This document shows, piece by piece, positions 14,524 to 15,280 of a DNA stretch of 15,280 nucleotides. Every line of letters starts with the position of its first letter. The first letter of the stretch is position 1. The stretch is from the NCBI GenBank assembly GCA_019308705.1, contig JAFDHW010000013.1, forward strand, positions 1 to 15,280. The letters are read 5' to 3'. The notes under the pieces were generated by a model that saw only the letters and a program-made list of their open reading frames with translations, ran no database searches and was not told the DNA's origin. The DNA is from Deltaproteobacteria bacterium. GTDB lineage: Bacteria; Desulfobacterota; Desulfobacteria; Desulfobacterales; Desulfatibacillaceae. The translations under genes and the position numbers were made by a program.

Positions 14524-15036
14524 CGCCCGAAGGTAGGCGTCCAGGCTTTCCTCGGCCTGCTCCTTTTCGCCCGCCTTTTTGCGAACCAGGTACAAAAAGC
14601 CCCACATGCCCATCTCGTCGGGCTTCCGGGCCAGGGACTCCGCCTGGTCAAGCCGGCCGGGCTGATAGTCGGTGACGGCCAGGCGCTTTTTGGGGATGTG
14701 GAGGTCCGGGTGCCGGGCCGCCAGGCGCTCGAGCAAGGGCCGGACCTCCTCCCCCGGGTGGACGTCCATGGCGGTGAGGCAGACCACGCCCATGGGATGG
14801 TGGATCCGCCGGCTGCCCAGGGGCAGGTGGAAGCTTCCCGGGGAAAGGCTCGCCTCCCGGGCGACATCCAGGTGCTTGCGTTCATCCACGTTGGGGGAGA
14901 GGTTTACGGCCAGGGTGACCCGGAAAGCCAGCCCCAAGGCCAGCAAGGTTTTCCCGGAACGCGCCGAAAAAGGCGGATGCGGGGCGGAAACGCCGGATTC
15001 CAATTCCAAGGGAGACCCTCCCGCCCCCGGGAGCAT
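14515..15036 (-). CDS. Uncharacterised membrane-anchored protein, possible shrunken GT39/TPR protein
   Basis: I do not recognise this 173-residue protein as a whole. One hydrophobic segment (about 29-47) is followed by DERKHLDVAREASLSPGSFH (51-70) and HHPMG (79-83). This pattern resembles the first periplasmic loop of GT39/ArnT-like glycosyltransferases, where an acidic DE follows helix one. Residues about 117-172 (RLAVTDYQPGRLDQAE ... GEKEQAEESLDAYL) look like one or two degenerate TPR units. The GT39 transmembrane core that would lie between is missing, which suggests an internal deletion or decay. The ATG start at 15036 is 3 nt after the pilC stop with no good ribosome binding site. A TTG at 15009 has GGGAGGG 6 nt upstream and may be the real start. 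The homology reading is tentative; a genuine small lineage-specific pilus-linked protein is the alternative. Confidence 0.55.
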   Translation of the reverse strand: MLPGAGGSPLELESGVSAPHPPFSARSGKTLLALGLAFRVTLAVNLSPNVDERKHLDVAREASLSPGSFHLPLGSRRIHHPMGVVCLTAMDVHPGEEVRPLLERLAARHPDLHIPKKRLAVTDYQPGRLDQAESLARKPDEMGMWGFLYLVRKKAGEKEQAEESLDAYLRAHE

Positions 15037-15039
15037 GGG

Positions 15040-15280
15040 CTAGACCCCGATGGCGCCGGCCATCTTGAAGATGGGCAGGTACATGGACACCACCAGCCCG
15101 CCGATGGTCGCCCCCAGAAAGACCATCATGAAGGGCTCGATCATGGCGGTTAAGTTTTCCACGGCCTGGTCCACCTCGCGGTCGTAGAAGTCGGCGATCT
15201 TCTCCAGCATGGAGTCCAGCGCGCCGGTTTGCTCGCCCACCGAGATCATCTGCACCACCATGGAGGGGAACACGCCCGAC
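15040..15280 (-). CDS. pilC: Type IV pilus inner-membrane platform protein PilC, C-terminal part
   Basis: This is the C-terminal end of a PilC/GspF family polytopic protein; the reading frame is open through the window edge, so the gene continues beyond 15280. The visible 79 residues hold the family block MISVGEQTGALDSMLEKIADFYDREVD. The last transmembrane helix follows (MIEPFMMVFLGATIGGLVVSMYLPIFKM). PilC anchors the cytoplasmic motor ATPases PilB/PilT under the pilus. A pilS-type kinase two genes downstream favours pilC over gspF. Its TAG lies 3 nt before the next start, suggesting a shared transcript. Confidence 0.9.
   Translation of the reverse strand, partial: SGVFPSMVVQMISVGEQTGALDSMLEKIADFYDREVDQAVENLTAMIEPFMMVFLGATIGGLVVSMYLPIFKMAGAIGV

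Noticed and set aside
1..15280. CRISPR arrays, tRNA or rRNA genes, complete insertion sequences, or a defence system
   Set aside because: No spaced direct repeats, cloverleaf-like sequence, transposase motif or defence-type domain was seen anywhere in the window.

Overview
This window is a chromosomal, all-minus-strand stretch of a GC-rich, diderm (LPS-making) bacterium. The best guess is a Desulfobacterota (delta-proteobacterial) genome. The reasons are the use of lpxI instead of lpxH, a DUF374-type lipid A acyltransferase next to lpxB, a Gfo/Idh/MocA dehydrogenase between lpxI and lpxB, and a pilC / PilS-type kinase neighbourhood. This assignment is inference from gene content, not from a marker gene.

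Reading in the direction of transcription (right to left): (1) 15280-13117 holds the 3' end of pilC (type IV pilus platform protein), a small unrecognised membrane-anchored protein that looks like a shrunken GT39/TPR protein, and a six-helix sensor histidine kinase of PilS type without a PAS domain. (2) After a 149-nt gap with a possible promoter and two overlapping hairpins comes lysS (lysyl-tRNA synthetase, TTG start). (3) After a 120-nt gap comes a tightly packed envelope-biogenesis series: lolC/E-type permease, lolD ATPase, bamA, ompH/skp, lpxD, fabZ, lpxA, lpxI, a GnnA-like dehydrogenase, lpxB and a DUF374 acyltransferase (lpxJ-like). Most joints overlap or are only a few bases apart, so this is probably one operon. 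(4) The last 110 bases are AT-rich, non-coding, and end in a strong ribosome binding site for a gene just outside the window.

Together the genes form an outer-membrane assembly line. LolCD releases lipoproteins to LolA, OmpH/Skp and BamA deliver and insert beta-barrel proteins, and LpxA, LpxD, LpxI and LpxB make the tetra-acylated disaccharide core of lipid A. FabZ keeps the hydroxyacyl-ACP pool, and LpxJ is expected to add a secondary acyl chain. lpxC, lpxK and waaA are not in the window.

The points most worth following up are: a GnnA-like enzyme in the gnnA position without its partner transaminase; an extra TolB/CsgG-like domain in front of the POTRA domains of BamA; an 18-bp perfect repeat in inverted orientation just outside the kinase-to-lpxJ segment; a likely CTG start for lpxB; and GC-rich perfect hairpins in most of the larger intercistronic gaps. 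No mobile element ORF, CRISPR, rRNA or tRNA was found. I did not find a wholly novel multi-gene system; the novelty is in variants within a known cluster.
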